Assembly: GCA_946800325.1 (NCBI GenBank)
Contig: CAMPEJ010000004.1
Coordinates: forward strand, 806,001-870,000
From: Luzula sylvatica
Taxonomy: Eukaryota; Streptophyta; Magnoliopsida; Poales; Juncaceae
DNA length: 64,000 nucleotides
Reading direction: 5' to 3'
The notes beneath the pieces are model-generated. The model was given only the letters and a program-made list of their open reading frames with translations, made no database searches and was not told the origin of the DNA. The position numbers and the translations under genes are program-made. Positions within the stretch are counted from its first letter, which is position 1. Each line of letters opens with the position of its first letter. Below, one piece after another: positions 23,401 to 36,939 of the stretch.

Positions 23401-26400
23401 CAGTCGAATGATCTCAAAATACGTTATTTGAACTCCCCAAAGCATAAGCAAATTGTTTTGAATCGAAAAACAAACTTTCTTAGTGTTTGTAAATTTTGGT
23501 GAAATGTTATGTAGTAAAAGATACGATTCAAATGATCTCAAAATACGTTATTTGAACTCCCCAAAGCATAAACATATTGTTTTGAATCGAAAATCAAACT
23601 TTCTCAGTGTTTGTAAATTTTGGTGAAATGTTATGTGGTAAAAGATACGATTCAAATGATCTCAAAATACGTTATTTGAACTCCCCAAAGCATAAACAGA
23701 TTGTTTTGAATCGAAAAACAAACTTTCTCAGTGTTTGTAAATTTTGGTGAAATGTTATGTAGTAAAAGATACGATTCAAATGATCTCAAAATACGATATT
23801 TGAACTCCCCAAAGCTTAAACAGATTGTTTTGAATCGAAAAACAAACTTTCTTAGCGTTTGTAAATTTTGGTGAAATGTTATGTGGTAAAAGATACGATT
23901 CGAATGATCTAAAAATACGTTATTTGAACTCCCCAAAGCATAAACAGATTGTTTTGAATCGAAAAACAAACTTTCTTAGTGTTTGTAAATTTTGGTGAAA
24001 TGTTATGTGGTAAAAAATACGATTCAAATGATCTCAAAATACGTTATTTGAACTCCCCAAAGCATAAACATATTGTTTTGAATCGAAAAACAAACTTTCT
24101 TAGTGTTTGTAAATTTTGGTGAAATGTTATGTAGTAAAAGATACGATTCCAATGATCTCAAAATACGTTATTTGAACTCCCCAAAGCATAAACATATTGT
24201 TTTGAATCGAAAATCAAACTTTCTTAGTGTTTGTAAATTTTGGTGAAATGTTATGTAGTAAAAGATACGATTCAAATGATCTCAAAATATGTTATTTGAA
24301 CTCCCCAAAGCATAAACAGATTGTTTTGAATCGAAAATCAAATTTTCTCAGTGTTTGTAAATTTTGGTGAAATGTTATGTGGTAAAAGATACGATTCGAA
24401 TGATCTACAAATATGTTATTTGGACTCCCCAAAGGATGAACAAATTGTTTTGAATCGAAAAACAAACTTTCTTAGTGTTTGTAAATTTTGGTGAAATGTT
24501 ATGTAGTAAAAGATACGATTCAAATAATCTCAAAATACGTTATTTGAACTCCCCAAAGCATAAACAGATTGTTTTGAATCGAAAATTAAACTTTCTTAGT
24601 GTTTGTAAATTTTGGTGAAATGTTATGTGGTAAAAGATACGATTCAAATGATCTCAAAATACATTATTTGAACTCCCCAAAGCATAAACAGATTGTTTTG
24701 AATCGAAAAACAAACTTTCTTAGTGTTTGTAAAGTTTGGTGAAATGTTATGTGGTAAAAGATACCAGTCGAATGATCTCAAAATACGTTATTTGAACTCC
24801 CCAAAGCATAAGCAAATTGTTTTGAATCGAAAAACAAACTTTCTTAGTGTTTGTAAATTTTGGTGAAATGTTATGTAGTAAAAGATACGATTCCAATGAT
24901 CTCAAAATACGTTATTTGAACTCCCCAAAGCATAAACATATTGTTTTGAATCGAAAATCAAACTTTCTTAGTGTTTGTAAATTTTGGTGAAATGTTATGT
25001 AGTAAAAGATACGATTCAAATGATCTCAAAATATGTTATTTGAACTCCCCAAAGCATAACCAGATTGTTTTGAATCGAAAATCAAATTTTCTCAGTGTTT
25101 GTAAATTTTGGTGAAATGTTATGTGGTAAAAGATACGATTCGAATGATCTACAAATATGTTATTTGGACTCCCCAAAGGATGAACAAATTGTTTTGAATC
25201 GAAAAACAAACTTTCTTAGTGTTTGTAAATTTTGGTGAAATGTTATGTAGTAAAAGAAACGATTCAAATAATCTCAAAATACGTTATTTGAACTCCCCAA
25301 AGCATAAACAGATTGTTTTGAATCGAAAATTAAACTTTCTTAGTGTTTGTAAATTTTGGTGAAATGTTATGTGGTAAAAGATACGATTCAAATGATCTCA
25401 AAATACGTTATTTGAACTCCCCAAAGCATAAACAGATTGTTTTGAATCGAAAAACAAACTTTCTCAGTGTTTGTAAATTTTGGTGAAATGTTATGTGGTA
25501 AAAGATACGATTCGAATGATCTACAAATATGTTATTTGAACTCCCCAAAGGATAAACAAATTGTTTTGAATCGAAAAACAAACTTTCTTAGTGTTTGTAA
25601 ATTTTGGTAAAATGTTATGTGGTAAAAGATACGATTCAAATGATCTCAAAATACGTTATTTGAACTCCCCAAAGCATAAACAGATTGTTTTGAATCAAAA
25701 AACAAACTTTCTTAGTGTTTGTAAATTTTGGTGAAATGTTATGTGGTAAAAGATACGATTCAAATGATCTCAAAATACGTTATTTGAACTCCCTAAAGCA
25801 CAAACAGATTGTTTTGAATCGAAAAACAAACTTTCTTAGTGTTTGTAAATTTTGGTGAAATGTTATGTGGTAAAAAATACGATTCAAATGATCTCAAAAT
25901 ATGTTATTTGAACTCCCCAAAGCATAAACAGATTGTTTTGAATCGAAAATCAAATTTTCTCAGTGTTTGTAAATTTTGGTGAAATGTTATGTGGTAAAAG
26001 ATACGATTCGAATGATCTACAAATATGTTATTTGGACTCCCCAAAGGATGAACAAATTGTTTTGAATCGAAAAACAAACTTTCTTAGTGTTTGTAAATTT
26101 TGGTGAAATGTTATGTAGTAAAAGATACGATTCAAATAATCTCAAAATACGTTATTTGAACTCCCCAAAGCATAAACAGATTGTTTTGAATCGAAAATTA
26201 AACTTTCTTAGTGTTTGTAAATTTTGGTGAAATGTTATGTGGTAAAAGATACGATTCAAATGATCTCAAAATACGTTATTTGAACTCCCCAAAGCATAAA
26301 CAGATTGTTTTGAATCGAAAAACAAACTTTCTTAGTGTTTGTAAATTTTGGTGAAATGTTATGTGGTAAAAAATACGATTCAAATGATCTCAAAATACGT

Positions 26401-26414
26401 TATTTGAACTCCCC
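20340..26414 (+). repeat. 6.08-kb block, copy 1 (49 monomers, 6,075 bp)
   Basis: The rare CCCCAATGC allele at 20336 and again at 26411 marks the start of each copy. Shared rare alleles at 6,075-6,076 bp include TTTTGGGGAAATG (20769), GATGCGATTCC (about 22779), TTGTCTTGAATCG (about 22959), CGAACAACAAAC (about 23093), AATACATTATTT (about 24658), GCATAACCAG (about 25055) and AAAGAAACG (about 25254). The block contains CCAGTCG monomers at 20921, 23400 and 24764. It is one base short because of the 123-bp monomer. Confidence 0.9.
21821..21943 (+). repeat. 123-bp monomer with 1-bp deletion
   Basis: AAATTTTGGTG reads AAATTTGGTG, one T lost from the T4 run. The homologous monomer in copy 2 of the 6.08-kb block (about 27,896-28,019) is full length, so the deletion followed the duplication. 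The lost base shifts reading frame and creates an 88-codon plus-strand open frame at 21748-22014 that begins at GTG; I do not regard this as a gene. Confidence 0.93.
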
Positions 26415-29400
26415 AATGCATAAACAGATTGTTTTGAATCGAAAAACAAACTTTCTTAGTGTTTGTAAATTTTGGTGAAATGTTATGTAGTAAAAGATAC
26501 GATTCCAATGATCTCAAAATACGTTATTTGAACTCCCCAAAGCATAAACATATTGTTTTGAATCGAAAATCAAACTTTCTTAGTGTTTGTAAATTTTGGT
26601 GAAATGTTATGTAGTAAAAGATACGATTCAAATGATCTCAAAATATGTTATTTGGACTCCCCAAAGGATGAACAAATTGTTTTGAATCGAAAAACAAACT
26701 TTCTTAGTGTTTGTAAATTTTGGTGAAATGTTATGTAGTAAAAGATACGATTCAAATAATCTCAAAATACGTTATTTGAACTCCCCAAAGCATAAACAGA
26801 TTGTTTTGAATCGAAAATTAAACTTTCTTAGTGTTTGTAAATTTTGGGGAAATGTTATGTGGTAAAAGATACGATTCAAATGATCTCAAAATACGTTATT
26901 TGAACTCCCCAAAGCATAAACAGATTGTTTTGAATCGAAAAACAAACTTTCTTAGTGTTTGTAAAGTTTGGTGAAATGTTATGTGGTAAAAGATACCAGT
27001 CGAATGATCTCAAAATACGTTATTTGAACTCCCCAAAGCATAAGCAAATTGTTTTGAATCGAAAAACAAACTTTCTTAGTGTTTGTAAATTTTGGTGAAA
27101 TGTTATGTAGTAAAAGATACGATTCAAATGATCTCAAAATACGTTATTTGAACTCCCCAAAGCATAAACATATTGTTTTGAATCGAAAATCAAACTTTCT
27201 CAGTGTTTGTAAATTTTGGTGAAATGTTATGTGGTAAAAGATACGATTCAAATGATCTCAAAATACGTTATTTGAACTCCCCAAAGCATAAACATATTGT
27301 TTTGAATCGAAAAACAAACTTTCTTAGTGTTTGTAAATTTTGGTGAAATGTTATGTAGTAAAAGATACGATTCAAATGATCTCAAAATACGATATTTGAA
27401 CTCCCCAAAGCTTAAACAGATTGTTTTGAATCGAAAAACAAACTTTCTTAGCGTTTGTAAATTTTGGTGAAATGTTATGTGGTAAAAGATACGATTCGAA
27501 TGATCTAAAAATACGTTATTTGAACTCCCCAAAGCATAAACAGATTGTTTTGAATCGAAAAACAAACTTTCTTAGTGTTTGTAAATTTTGGTGAAATGTT
27601 ATGTGGTAAAAAATACGATTCAAATGATCTCAAAATACATTATTTGAACTCCCCAAAGCATAAACATATTGTTTTGAATCGAAAAACAAACTTTCTTAGT
27701 GTTTGTAAATTTTGGTGAAATGTTATGTAGTAAAAGATACGATTCCAATGATCTCAAAATACGTTATTTGAACTCCCCAAAGCATAAACATATTGTTTTG
27801 AATCGAAAATCAAACTTTCTTAGTGTTTGTAAATTTTGGTGAAATGTTATGTAGTAAAAGATACGATTCAAATGATCTCAAAATATGTTATTTGAACTCC
27901 CCAAAGCATAAACAGATTGTTTTGAATCGAAAATCAAATTTTCTCAGTGTTTGTAAATTTTGGTGAAATGTTATGTGGTAAAAGATACGATTCGAATGAT
28001 CTACAAATATGTTATTTGGACTCCCCAAAGGATGAACAAATTGTTTTGAATCGAAAAACAAACTTTCTTAGTGTTTGTAAATTTTGGTGAAATGTTATGT
28101 AGTAAAAGATACGATTCAAATAATCTCAAAATACGTTATTTGAACTCCCCAAAGCATAAACAGATTGTTTTGAATCGAAAATTAAACTTTCTTAGTGTTT
28201 GTAAATTTTGGTGAAATGTTATGTGGTAAAAGATACGATTCAAATGATCTCAAAATACGTTATTTGAACTCCCCAAAGCATAAACAGATTGTTTTGAATC
28301 GAAAAACAAACTTTCTCAGTGTTTGTAAATTTTGGTGAAATGTTATGTGGTAAAAGATACGATTCGAATGATCTACAAATATGTTATTTGAACTCCCCAA
28401 AGGATAAACAAATTGTTTTGAATCGAAAAACAAACTTTCTTAGTGTTTGTAAATTTTGGTAAAATGTTATGTGGTAAAAGATACGATTCAAATGATCTCA
28501 AAATACGTTATTTGAACTCCCCAAAGCATAAACAGATTGTTTTGAATCGAAAAACAAACTTTCTTAGTGTTTGTAAATTTTGGTGAAATGTTATGTGGTA
28601 AAAGATACGATTCAAATGATCTCAAAATACGTTATTTGAACTCCCTAAAGCATAAACAGATTGTTTTGAATCGAAAAACAAACTTTCTTAGTGTTTGTAA
28701 ATTTTGGTGAAATGTTATGTGGTAAAAAATACGATTCAAATGATCTCAAAATACGTTATTTGAACTCCCCAAAGCATAAACAGATTGTTTTGAATCGAAA
28801 AACAAACTTTCTTAGTGTTTGTAAATTTTGGTGAAATGTTATGTAGTAAAAGATGCGATTCCAATGATCTCAAAATACGTTATTTGAACTCCCCAAAGCA
28901 TAAACATATTGTTTTGAATCGAAAATCAAACTTTCTTAGTGTTTGTAAATTTTGGTGAAATGTTATGTAGTAAAAGATACGATTCAAATGATCTCAAAAT
29001 ATGTTATTTGAACTCCCCAAAGCATAAACAGATTGTCTTGAATCGAAAATCAAATTTTCTCAGTGTTTGTAAATTTTGGTGAAATGTTATGTGGTAAAAG
29101 ATACGATTCGAATGATATACAAATATGTTATTTGGAATCCCCAAAGGATGAACAAATTGTTTTGAATCGAACAACAAACTTTCTTAGTGTTTGTAAATTT
29201 TGGTGAAATGTTATGTAGTAAAAGATACGATTCAAATAATCTCAAAATACGTTATTTGAACTCCCCAAAGCATAAACAGATTGTTTTGAATCGAAAATTA
29301 AACTTTCTTAGTGTTTGTAAATTTTGGTGAAATGTTATGTGGTAAAAGATACGATTCAAATGATCTCAAAATACGTTATTTGAACTCCCCAAAGCATAAA

Positions 29401-32400
29401 CAGATTGTTTTGAATCGAAAAACAAACTTTCTTAGTGTTTGTAAAGTTTGGTGAAATGTTATGTGGTAAAAGATACCAGTCGAATGATCTCAAAATACGT
29501 TATTTGAACTCCCCAAAGCATAAGCAAATTGTTTTGAATCGAAAAACAAACTTTCTTAGTGTTTGTAAATTTTGGTGAAATGTTATGTAGTAAAAGATAC
29601 GATTCAAATGATCTCAAAATACGTTATTTGAACTCCCCAAAGCATAAACATATTGTTTTGAATCGAAAATCAAACTTTCTCAGTGTTTGTAAATTTTGGT
29701 GAAATGTTATGTGGTAAAAGATACGATTCAAATGATCTCAAAATACGTTATTTGAACTCCCCAAAGCATAAACAGATTGTTTTGAATCGAAAAACAAACT
29801 TTCTCAGTGTTTGTAAATTTTGGTGAAATGTTATGTAGTAAAAGATACGATTCAAATGATCTCAAAATACGATATTTGAACTCCCCAAAGCTTAAACAGA
29901 TTGTTTTGAATCGAAAAACAAACTTTCTTAGCGTTTGTAAATTTTGGTGAAATGTTATGTGGTAAAAGATACGATTCGAATGATCTAAAAATACGTTATT
30001 TGAACTCCCCAAAGCATAAACAGATTGTTTTGAATCGAAAAACAAACTTTCTTAGTGTTTGTAAATTTTGGTGAAATGTTATGTGGTAAAAAATACGATT
30101 CAAATGATCTCAAAATACGTTATTTGAACTCCCCAAAGCATAAACATATTGTTTTGAATCGAAAAACAAACTTTCTTAGTGTTTGTAAATTTTGGTGAAA
30201 TGTTATGTAGTAAAAGATACGATTCCAATGATCTCAAAATACGTTATTTGAACTCCCCAAAGCATAAACATATTGTTTTGAATCGAAAATCAAACTTTCT
30301 TAGTGTTTGTAAATTTTGGTGAAATGTTATGTAGTAAAAGATACGATTCAAATGATCTCAAAATATGTTATTTGAACTCCCCAAAGCATAAACAGATTGT
30401 TTTGAATCGAAAATCAAATTTTCTCAGTGTTTGTAAATTTTGGTGAAATGTTATGTGGTAAAAGATACGATTCGAATGATCTACAAATATGTTATTTGGA
30501 CTCCCCAAAGGATGAACAAATTGTTTTGAATCGAAAAACAAACTTTCTTAGTGTTTGTAAATTTTGGTGAAATGTTATGTAGTAAAAGATACGATTCAAA
30601 TAATCTCAAAATACGTTATTTGAACTCCCCAAAGCATAAACAGATTGTTTTGAATCGAAAATTAAACTTTCTTAGTGTTTGTAAATTTTGGTGAAATGTT
30701 ATGTGGTAAAAGATACGATTCAAATGATCTCAAAATACATTATTTGAACTCCCCAAAGCATAAACAGATTGTTTTGAATCGAAAAACAAACTTTCTTAGT
30801 GTTTGTAAAGTTTGGTGAAATGTTATGTGGTAAAAGATACCAGTCGAATGATCTCAAAATACGTTATTTGAACTCCCCAAAGCATAAGCAAATTGTTTTG
30901 AATCGAAAAACAAACTTTCTTAGTGTTTGTAAATTTTGGTGAAATGTTATGTAGTAAAAGATACGATTCCAATGATCTCAAAATACGTTATTTGAACTCC
31001 CCAAAGCATAAACATATTGTTTTGAATCGAAAATCAAACTTTCTTAGTGTTTGTAAATTTTGGTGAAATGTTATGTAGTAAAAGATACGATTCAAATGAT
31101 CTCAAAATATGTTATTTGAACTCCCCAAAGCATAACCAGATTGTTTTGAATCGAAAATCAAATTTTCTCAGTGTTTGTAAATTTTGGTGAAATGTTATGT
31201 GGTAAAAGATACGATTCGAATGATCTACAAATATGTTATTTGGACTCCCCAAAGGATGAACAAATTGTTTTGAATCGAAAAACAAACTTTCTTAGTGTTT
31301 GTAAATTTTGGTGAAATGTTATGTAGTAAAAGAAACGATTCAAATAATCTCAAAATACGTTATTTGAACTCCCCAAAGCATAAACAGATTGTTTTGAATC
31401 GAAAATTAAACTTTCTGAGTGTTTGTAAATTTTGGTGAAATGTTATGTGGTAAAAGATACGATTCAAATGATCTCAAAATACGTTATTTGAACTCCCCAA
31501 AGCATAAACAGATTGTTTTGAATCGAAAAACAAACTTTCTCAGTGTTTGTAAATTTTGGTGAAATGTTATGTGGTAAAAGATACGATTCGAATGATCTAC
31601 AAATATGTTATTTGAACTCCCCAAAGGATAAACAAATTGTTTTGAATCGAAAAACAAACTTTCTTAGTGTTTGTAAATTTTGGTAAAATGTTATGTGGTA
31701 AAAGATACGATTCAAATGATCTCAAAATACGTTATTTGAACTCCCCAAAGCATAAACAGATTGTTTTGAATCGAAAAACAAACTTTCTTAGTGTTTGTAA
31801 ATTTTGGTGAAATGTTATGTGGTAAAAGATAAGATTCAAATGATCTCAAAATACGTTATTTGAACTCCCTAAAGCACAAACAGATTGTTTTGAATCGAAA
31901 AACAAACTTTCTTAGTGTTTGTAAATTTTGGTGAAATGTTATGTGGTAAAAAATACGATTCAAATGATCTCAAAATATGTTATTTGAACTCCCCAAAGCA
32001 TAAACAGATTGTTTTGAATCGAAAATTAAATTTTCTCAGTGTTTGTAAATTTTGGTGAAATGTTATGTGGTAAAAGATACGATTCGAATGATCTACAAAT
32101 ATGTTATTTGGACTCCCCAAAGGATGAACAAATTGTTTTGAATCGAAAAACAAACTTTCTTAGTGTTTGTAAATTTTGGTGAAATGTTATGTAGTAAAAG
32201 ATACGATTCAAATAATCTCAAAATACGTTATTTGAACTCCCCAAAGCATAAACAGATTGTTTTGAATCGAAAATTAAACTTTCTTAGTGTTTGTAAATTT
32301 TGGTGAAATGTTATGTGGTAAAAGATACGATTCAAATGATCTCAAAATACGTTATTTGAACTCCCCAAAGCATAAACAGATTGTTTTGAATCGAAAAACA

Positions 32401-32421
32401 AACTTTCTTAGTGTTTGTAAA
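26415..32421 (+). repeat. 6.08-kb block, copy 2 (tandem)
   Basis: It follows copy 1 directly and keeps its allele order until about 32,421, where GTAAAGTTTGG replaces GTAAATTTTGG. I can see only a handful of differences from copy 1: TTTGGAATCC near 29,134, TTCTGAGTG near 31,416, GATAAGATTC near 31,831, AATTAAATTTT near 32,027, and reversal of the CAAAAAAC change at about 25,698. That implies roughly 0.1% divergence over 6 kb, by eye and not by alignment. Confidence 0.88.
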
Positions 32422-33570
32422 GTTTGGTGAAATGTTATGTGGTAAAAGATACCAGTCGAATGATCTCAAAATACGTTATTTGAACTCCCCAAAGCATAAG
32501 CAAATTGTTTTGAATCGAAAAACAAACTTTCTTAGTGTTTGTAAATTTTGGTGAAATGTTATGTAGTAAAAGATACGATTCAAATGATCTCAAAATACGT
32601 TATTTGAACTCCCCAAAGCATAAACATATTGTTTTGAATCGAAAATCAAACTTTCTCAGTGTTTGTAAATTTTGGTGAAATGTTATGTGGTAAAAGATAC
32701 GATTCAAATTATCTCAAAATACGTTATTTGAACTCCCCAAAGCATAAACAGATTGTTTTGAATCGAAAAACAAACTTTCTCAGTGTTTGTAAATTTTGGT
32801 GAAATGTTATGTAGTAAAAGATACGATTCAAATGATCTCAAAATACGATATTTGAACTCCCCAAAGCTTAAACAGATTGTTTTGAATCGAAAAACAAACT
32901 TTCTTAGCGTTTGTAAATTTTGGTGAAATGTTATGTGGTAAAAGATACGATTCGAATGATCTAAAAATACGTTATTTGAAATCCCCAAAGCATAAACAGA
33001 TTGTTTTGAATCGAAAAACAAACTTTCTTAGTGTTTGTAAATTTTGGTGAAATGTTATGTGGTAAAAAATACGATTCAAATGATCTCAAAATACGTTATT
33101 TGAACTCCCCAAAGCATAAACATATTGTTTTGAATCGAAAAACAAACTTTCTTAGTGTTTGTAAATTTTGGTGAAATGTTATGTAGTAAAAGATACGATT
33201 CCAATGATCTCAAAATACGTTATTTGAACTCCCCAAAGCATAAACATATTGTTTTGAATCGAAAATCAAACTTTCTTAGTGTTTGTAAATTTTGGTGAAA
33301 TGTTATGTAGTAAAAGATACGATTCAAATGATCTCAAAATATGTTATTTGAACTCCCCAAAGCATAAACAGATTGTTTTGAATCGAAAATCAAATTTTCT
33401 CAGTGTTTGTAAATTTTGGTGAAATGTTATGTGGTAAAAGATACGATTCGAATGATCTACAAATATGTTATTTGGACTCCCCAAAGGATGAACAAATTGT
33501 TTTGAATCGAAAAACAAACTTTCTTAGTGTTTGTAAATTTTGGTGAAATGTTATGTAGTAAAAGATACGA
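30967..33570 (+). repeat. 21-monomer unit, copy 1 (2,604 bp)
   Basis: It overlaps the end of the second 6.08-kb block and shares rare alleles with the next 2,604 bp: GCATAACCAG, AAAGAAACG, TTCTGAGTG, GATAAGATTC, TCAAATTATCTC (about 32,705) and TTGAAATCCCC (about 32,978). It begins at a TTCCAATGATC monomer (30,967) and ends at the TTCCAATAAT monomer (33,571). Confidence 0.88.
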
Positions 33571-36174
33571 TTCCAATAATCTCAAAATACGTTATTTGAA
33601 CTCCCCAAAGCATAAACATATTGTTTTGAATCGAAAATCAAACTTTCTTAGTGTTTGTAAATTTTGGTGAAATGTTATGTAGTAAAAGATACGATTCAAA
33701 TGATCTCAAAATATGTTATTTGAACTCCCCAAAGCATAACCAGATTGTTTTGAATCGAAAATCAAATTTTCTCAGTGTTTGTAAATTTTGGTGAAATGTT
33801 ATGTGGTAAAAGATACGATTCGAATGATCTACAAATATGTTATTTGGACTCCCCAAAGGATGAACAAATTGTTTTGAATCGAAAAACAAACTTTCTTAGT
33901 GTTTGTAAATTTTGGTGAAATGTTATGTAGTAAAAGAAACGATTCAAATAATCTCAAAATACGTTATTTGAACTCCCCAAAGCATAAACAGATTGTTTTG
34001 AATCGAAAATTAAACTTTCTGAGTGTTTGTAAATTTTGGTGAAATGTTATGTGGTAAAAGATACGATTCAAATGATCTCAAAATACGTTATTTGAACTCC
34101 CCAAAGCATAAACAGATTGTTTTGAATCGAAAAACAAACTTTCTCAGTGTTTGTAAATTTTGGTGAAATGTTATGTGGTAAAAGATACGATTCGAATGAT
34201 CTACAAATATGTTATTTGAACTCCCCAAAGGATAAACAAATTGTTTTGAATCGAAAAACAAACTTTCTTAGTGTTTGTAAATTTTGGTAAAATGTTATGT
34301 GGTAAAAGATACGATTCAAATGATCTCAAAATACGTTATTTGAACTCCCCAAAGCATAAACAGATTGTTTTGAATCGAAAAACAAACTTTCTTAGTGTTT
34401 GTAAATTTTGGTGAAATGTTATGTGGTAAAAGATAAGATTCAAATGATCTCAAAATACGTTATTTGAACTCCCTAAAGCACAAACAGATTGTTTTGAATC
34501 GAAAAACAAACTTTCTTAGTGTTTGTAAATTTTGGTGAAATGTTATGTGGTAAAAAATACGATTCAAATGATCTCAAAATATGTTATTTGAACTCCCCAA
34601 AGCATAAACAGATTGTTTTGAATCGAAAATTAAATTTTCTCAGTGTTTGTAAATTTTGGTGAAATGTTATGTGGTAAAAGATACGATTCGAATGATCTAC
34701 AAATATGTTATTTGGACTCCCCAAAGGATGAACAAATTGTTTTGAATCGAAAAACAAACTTTCTTAGTGTTTGTAAATTTTGGTGAAATGTTATGTAGTA
34801 AAAGATACGATTCAAATAATCTCAAAATACGTTATTTGAACTCCCCAAAGCATAAACAGATTGTTTTGAATCGAAAATTAAACTTTCTTAGTGTTTGTAA
34901 ATTTTGGTGAAATGTTATGTGGTAAAAGATACGATTCAAATGATCTCAAAATACGTTATTTGAACTCCCCAAAGCATAAACAGATTGTTTTGAATCGAAA
35001 AACAAACTTTCTTAGTGTTTGTAAAGTTTGGTGAAATGTTATGTGGTAAAAGATACCAGTCGAATGATCTCAAAATACGTTATTTGAACTCCCCAAAGCA
35101 TAAGCAAATTGTTTTGAATCGAAAAACAAACTTTCTTAGTGTTTGTAAATTTTGGTGAAATGTTATGTAGTAAAAGATACGATTCAAATGATCTCAAAAT
35201 ACGTTATTTGAACTCCCCAAAGCATAAACATATTGTTTTGAATCGAAAATCAAACTTTCTCAGTGTTTGTAAATTTTGGTGAAATGTTATGTGGTAAAAG
35301 ATACGATTCAAATTATCTCAAAATACGTTATTTGAACTCCCCAAAGCATAAACAGATTGTTTTGAATCGAAAAACAAACTTTCTCAGTGTTTGTAAATTT
35401 TGGTGAAATGTTATGTAGTAAAAGATACGATTCAAATGATCTCAAAATACGATATTTGAACTCCCCAAAGCTTAAACAGATTGTTTTGAATCGAAAAACA
35501 AACTTTCTTAGCGTTTGTAAATTTTGGTGAAATGTTATGTGGTAAAAGATACGATTCGAATGATCTAAAAATACGTTATTTGAAATCCCCAAAGCATAAA
35601 CAGATTGTTTTGAATCGAAAAACAAACTTTCTTAGTGTTTGTAAATTTTGGTGAAATGTTATGTGGTAAAAAATACGATTCAAATGATCTCAAAATACGT
35701 TATTTGAACTCCCCAAAGCATAAACATATTGTTTTGAATCGAAAAACAAACTTTCTTAGTGTTTGTAAATTTTGGTGAAATGTTATGTAGTAAAAGATAC
35801 GATTCCAATGATCTCAAAATACGTTATTTGAACTCCCCAAAGCATAAACATATTGTTTTGAATCGAAAATCAAACTTTCTTAGTGTTTGTAAATTTTGGT
35901 GAAATGTTATGTAGTAAAAGATACGATTCAAATGATCTCAAAATATGTTATTTGAACTCCCCAAAGCATAAACAGATTGTTTTGAATCGAAAATCAAATT
36001 TTCTCAGTGTTTGTAAATTTTGGTGAAATGTTATGTGGTAAAAGATACGATTCGAATGATCTACAAATATGTTATTTGGACTCCCCAAAGGATGAACAAA
36101 TTGTTTTGAATCGAAAAACAAACTTTCTTAGTGTTTGTAAATTTTGGTGAAATGTTATGTAGTAAAAGATACGA
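33571..36174 (+). repeat. 21-monomer unit, copy 2 (2,604 bp)
   Basis: It repeats copy 1 at exactly 2,604 bp. At 33,571 TTCCAATAAT is followed by GCATAAACATATTG, the sequence that follows 30,967. At 36,175 the same TTCCAATAAT is followed by GCATAAACAGATTG and AATTAAAC, the usual continuation of an AAATAATC monomer. The first is therefore the crossover junction and the second the parental arrangement. Confidence 0.87.
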
Positions 36175-36939
36175 TTCCAATAATCTCAAAATACGTTATT
36201 TGAACTCCCCAAAGCATAAACAGATTGTTTTGAATCGAAAATTAAACTTTCTTAGTGTTTGTAAATTTTGGTGAAATGTTATGTGGTAAAAGATACGATT
36301 CAAATGATCTCAAAATAAGTTATTTGAACTCCCCAAAGCATAAACAGATTGTTTTGAATCGAAAAACAAACTTTCTTAGTGTTTGTAAAGTTTGGTGAAA
36401 TGTTATGTGGTAAAAGATACCAGTCGAATGATCTCAAAATACGTTATTTGAACTCCCCAAAGCATAAGCAAATTGTTTTGAATCGAAAAACAAACTTTCT
36501 TAGTGTTTGTAAATTTTGGTGAAATGTTATGTAGTAAAAGATACGATTCAAATGATCTCAAAATACGTTATTTGAACTCCCCAAAGCATAAACATATTGT
36601 TTTGAATCGAAAATCAAACTTTCTCAGTGTTTGTAAATTTTGGTGAAATGTTATGTGGTAAAAGATACGATTCAAATGATCTCAAAATACGTTATTTGAA
36701 CTCCCCAAAGCATAAACAGATTGTTTTGAATCGAAAAACAAACTTTCTCAGTGTTTGTAAATTTTGGTGAAATGTTATGTAGTAAAAGATACGATTCAAA
36801 TGATCTCAAAATACGATATTTGAACTCCCCAAAGCTTAAACAGATTGTTTTGAATCGAAAAACAAACTTTCTTAGCGTTTGTAAATTTTGGTGAAATGTT
36901 ATGTGGTAAAAGATACGATTCGAATGATCTAAAAATAGG
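36175..36939 (+). repeat. Satellite segment carrying AAAATAAGTT, CCAGTCG and AATAGGTT alleles
   Basis: Six monomers continue the typical series AATTAAAC, AAAGTTTGG, CCAGTCG (36,420), GCATAAGC, TCTCAGTG, AATACGATATTTG, TTAGCG. AAAATAAGTT near 36,313 and AAAATAGGTT near 36,933 are rare. The latter recurs at 42,885, 5,952 bp on, while the former does not. Confidence 0.75.
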
